DNA of 64,000 nucleotides from Planctomycetota bacterium. GTDB lineage: Bacteria; Planctomycetota; MHYJ01; JACPRB01. The position numbers and the translations under genes are program-made. Under the pieces are notes generated by a model, which searched no databases, had not been told where the DNA came from, and worked only from the letters and a program-made list of their open reading frames with translations. The DNA lies in assembly GCA_016209705.1 (NCBI GenBank), contig JACQVR010000118.1, positions 22,105-86,104 on the forward strand, in the 5' to 3' direction. Below are positions 63,942-64,000 of the stretch, piece by piece (the stretch's first letter is position 1; each line of letters opens with the position of its first letter).

Positions 63942-64000
63942 ATGGGGCTGCGCGTTCCCGCCATTCCGCCGGAACTTTTCAACACGATTCACGTCGATCC
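63942..64000 (+). CDS. Start of a gene behind a sigma28-type promoter (partial)
   Basis: The ATG at 63942 with AGAGGGGG upstream reads MGLRVPAIPPELFNTIHVD up to the window edge. Nineteen residues are too few to name the product. The promoter type suggests a late flagellar or chemotaxis gene. Confidence 0.55.
   Translation, partial: MGLRVPAIPPELFNTIHVD

Overview
The window is a GC-rich bacterial chromosome segment. I recognise no rRNA, tRNA or CRISPR array. Gene content (a complete BatA-E/MoxR/DUF58 operon, FloA with two NfeD proteins, PilX-like and LamG-like surface genes, a squalene-cyclase-fold repeat protein, selenoprotein redoxins) fits a Planctomycetota-like or other deep-branching environmental lineage. 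That placement is an inference from gene content only.

Layout. 0-5.5 kb: the end of an RND pump, then decayed genes (TIGR04255, PIN, nucleotidyltransferase, Phd) around a large subtilase and a DinB protein. 5.5-11.7 kb: DUF167, nfeD-nfeD-floA, an MFS transporter, and a cysteine-rich exported protein with a tiny proline-rich neighbour. 12.0-24.6 kb: one long minus-strand branched-chain amino acid operon, ilvD-ilvC-ilvB-ilvN-leuA-cimA-ilvE-leuC-leuD-leuB. It is headed by a sigma70-like promoter, a leader peptide with a Leu-Leu-Val-Ile-Ile run and an intrinsic terminator, which together look like a classical attenuator. leuB carries an in-frame TAG. 24.6-30 kb: an EI24 membrane protein, pyruvate kinase and an exported or pilus-associated gene group. 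30.2-32 kb: a VapBC-like module, a selenocysteine-containing lipoprotein and a Phd antitoxin. 32.1-41.8 kb: moxR-DUF58-batD-like-batA-batBC-batD-batE. 42.0-44.1 kb: a second selenoprotein (thioredoxin, U-G-P-C) with a good SECIS-like hairpin and a strong terminator, then an MFS transporter. 44.3-47.1 kb: a sugar-type ABC importer without its binding protein. 47.3-50.4 kb: modABC plus an unusual TOBE-then-ModE-HTH regulator and a matching operator over the modA start codon. 50.4-58.3 kb: an XRE regulator, a response regulator and an island of type VI secretion accessory genes (DUF6484, PAAR-like nuclease effector, DUF3396 immunity, DUF2169, a ketosynthase-like pseudoenzyme, TIGR02270). 58.4-64 kb: a mobile or decayed zone with a dense hairpin block, a broken integrase with a perfect palindrome, a truncated HicBA, a cyclase-fold protein and a sigma28-type promoter at the end.

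The most unusual global signal is a set of at least six families of intergenic palindromes. Each is built by iterating a short word (for example ATCTCC, AGCTATC, CCGCCAAA, GGACTTT) and then repeating it as the reverse complement. They sit in many of the longer spacers, inside operons and even inside coding sequence, and one is nested inside another. Two good UGA-plus-hairpin selenoprotein candidates imply that the host decodes selenocysteine.
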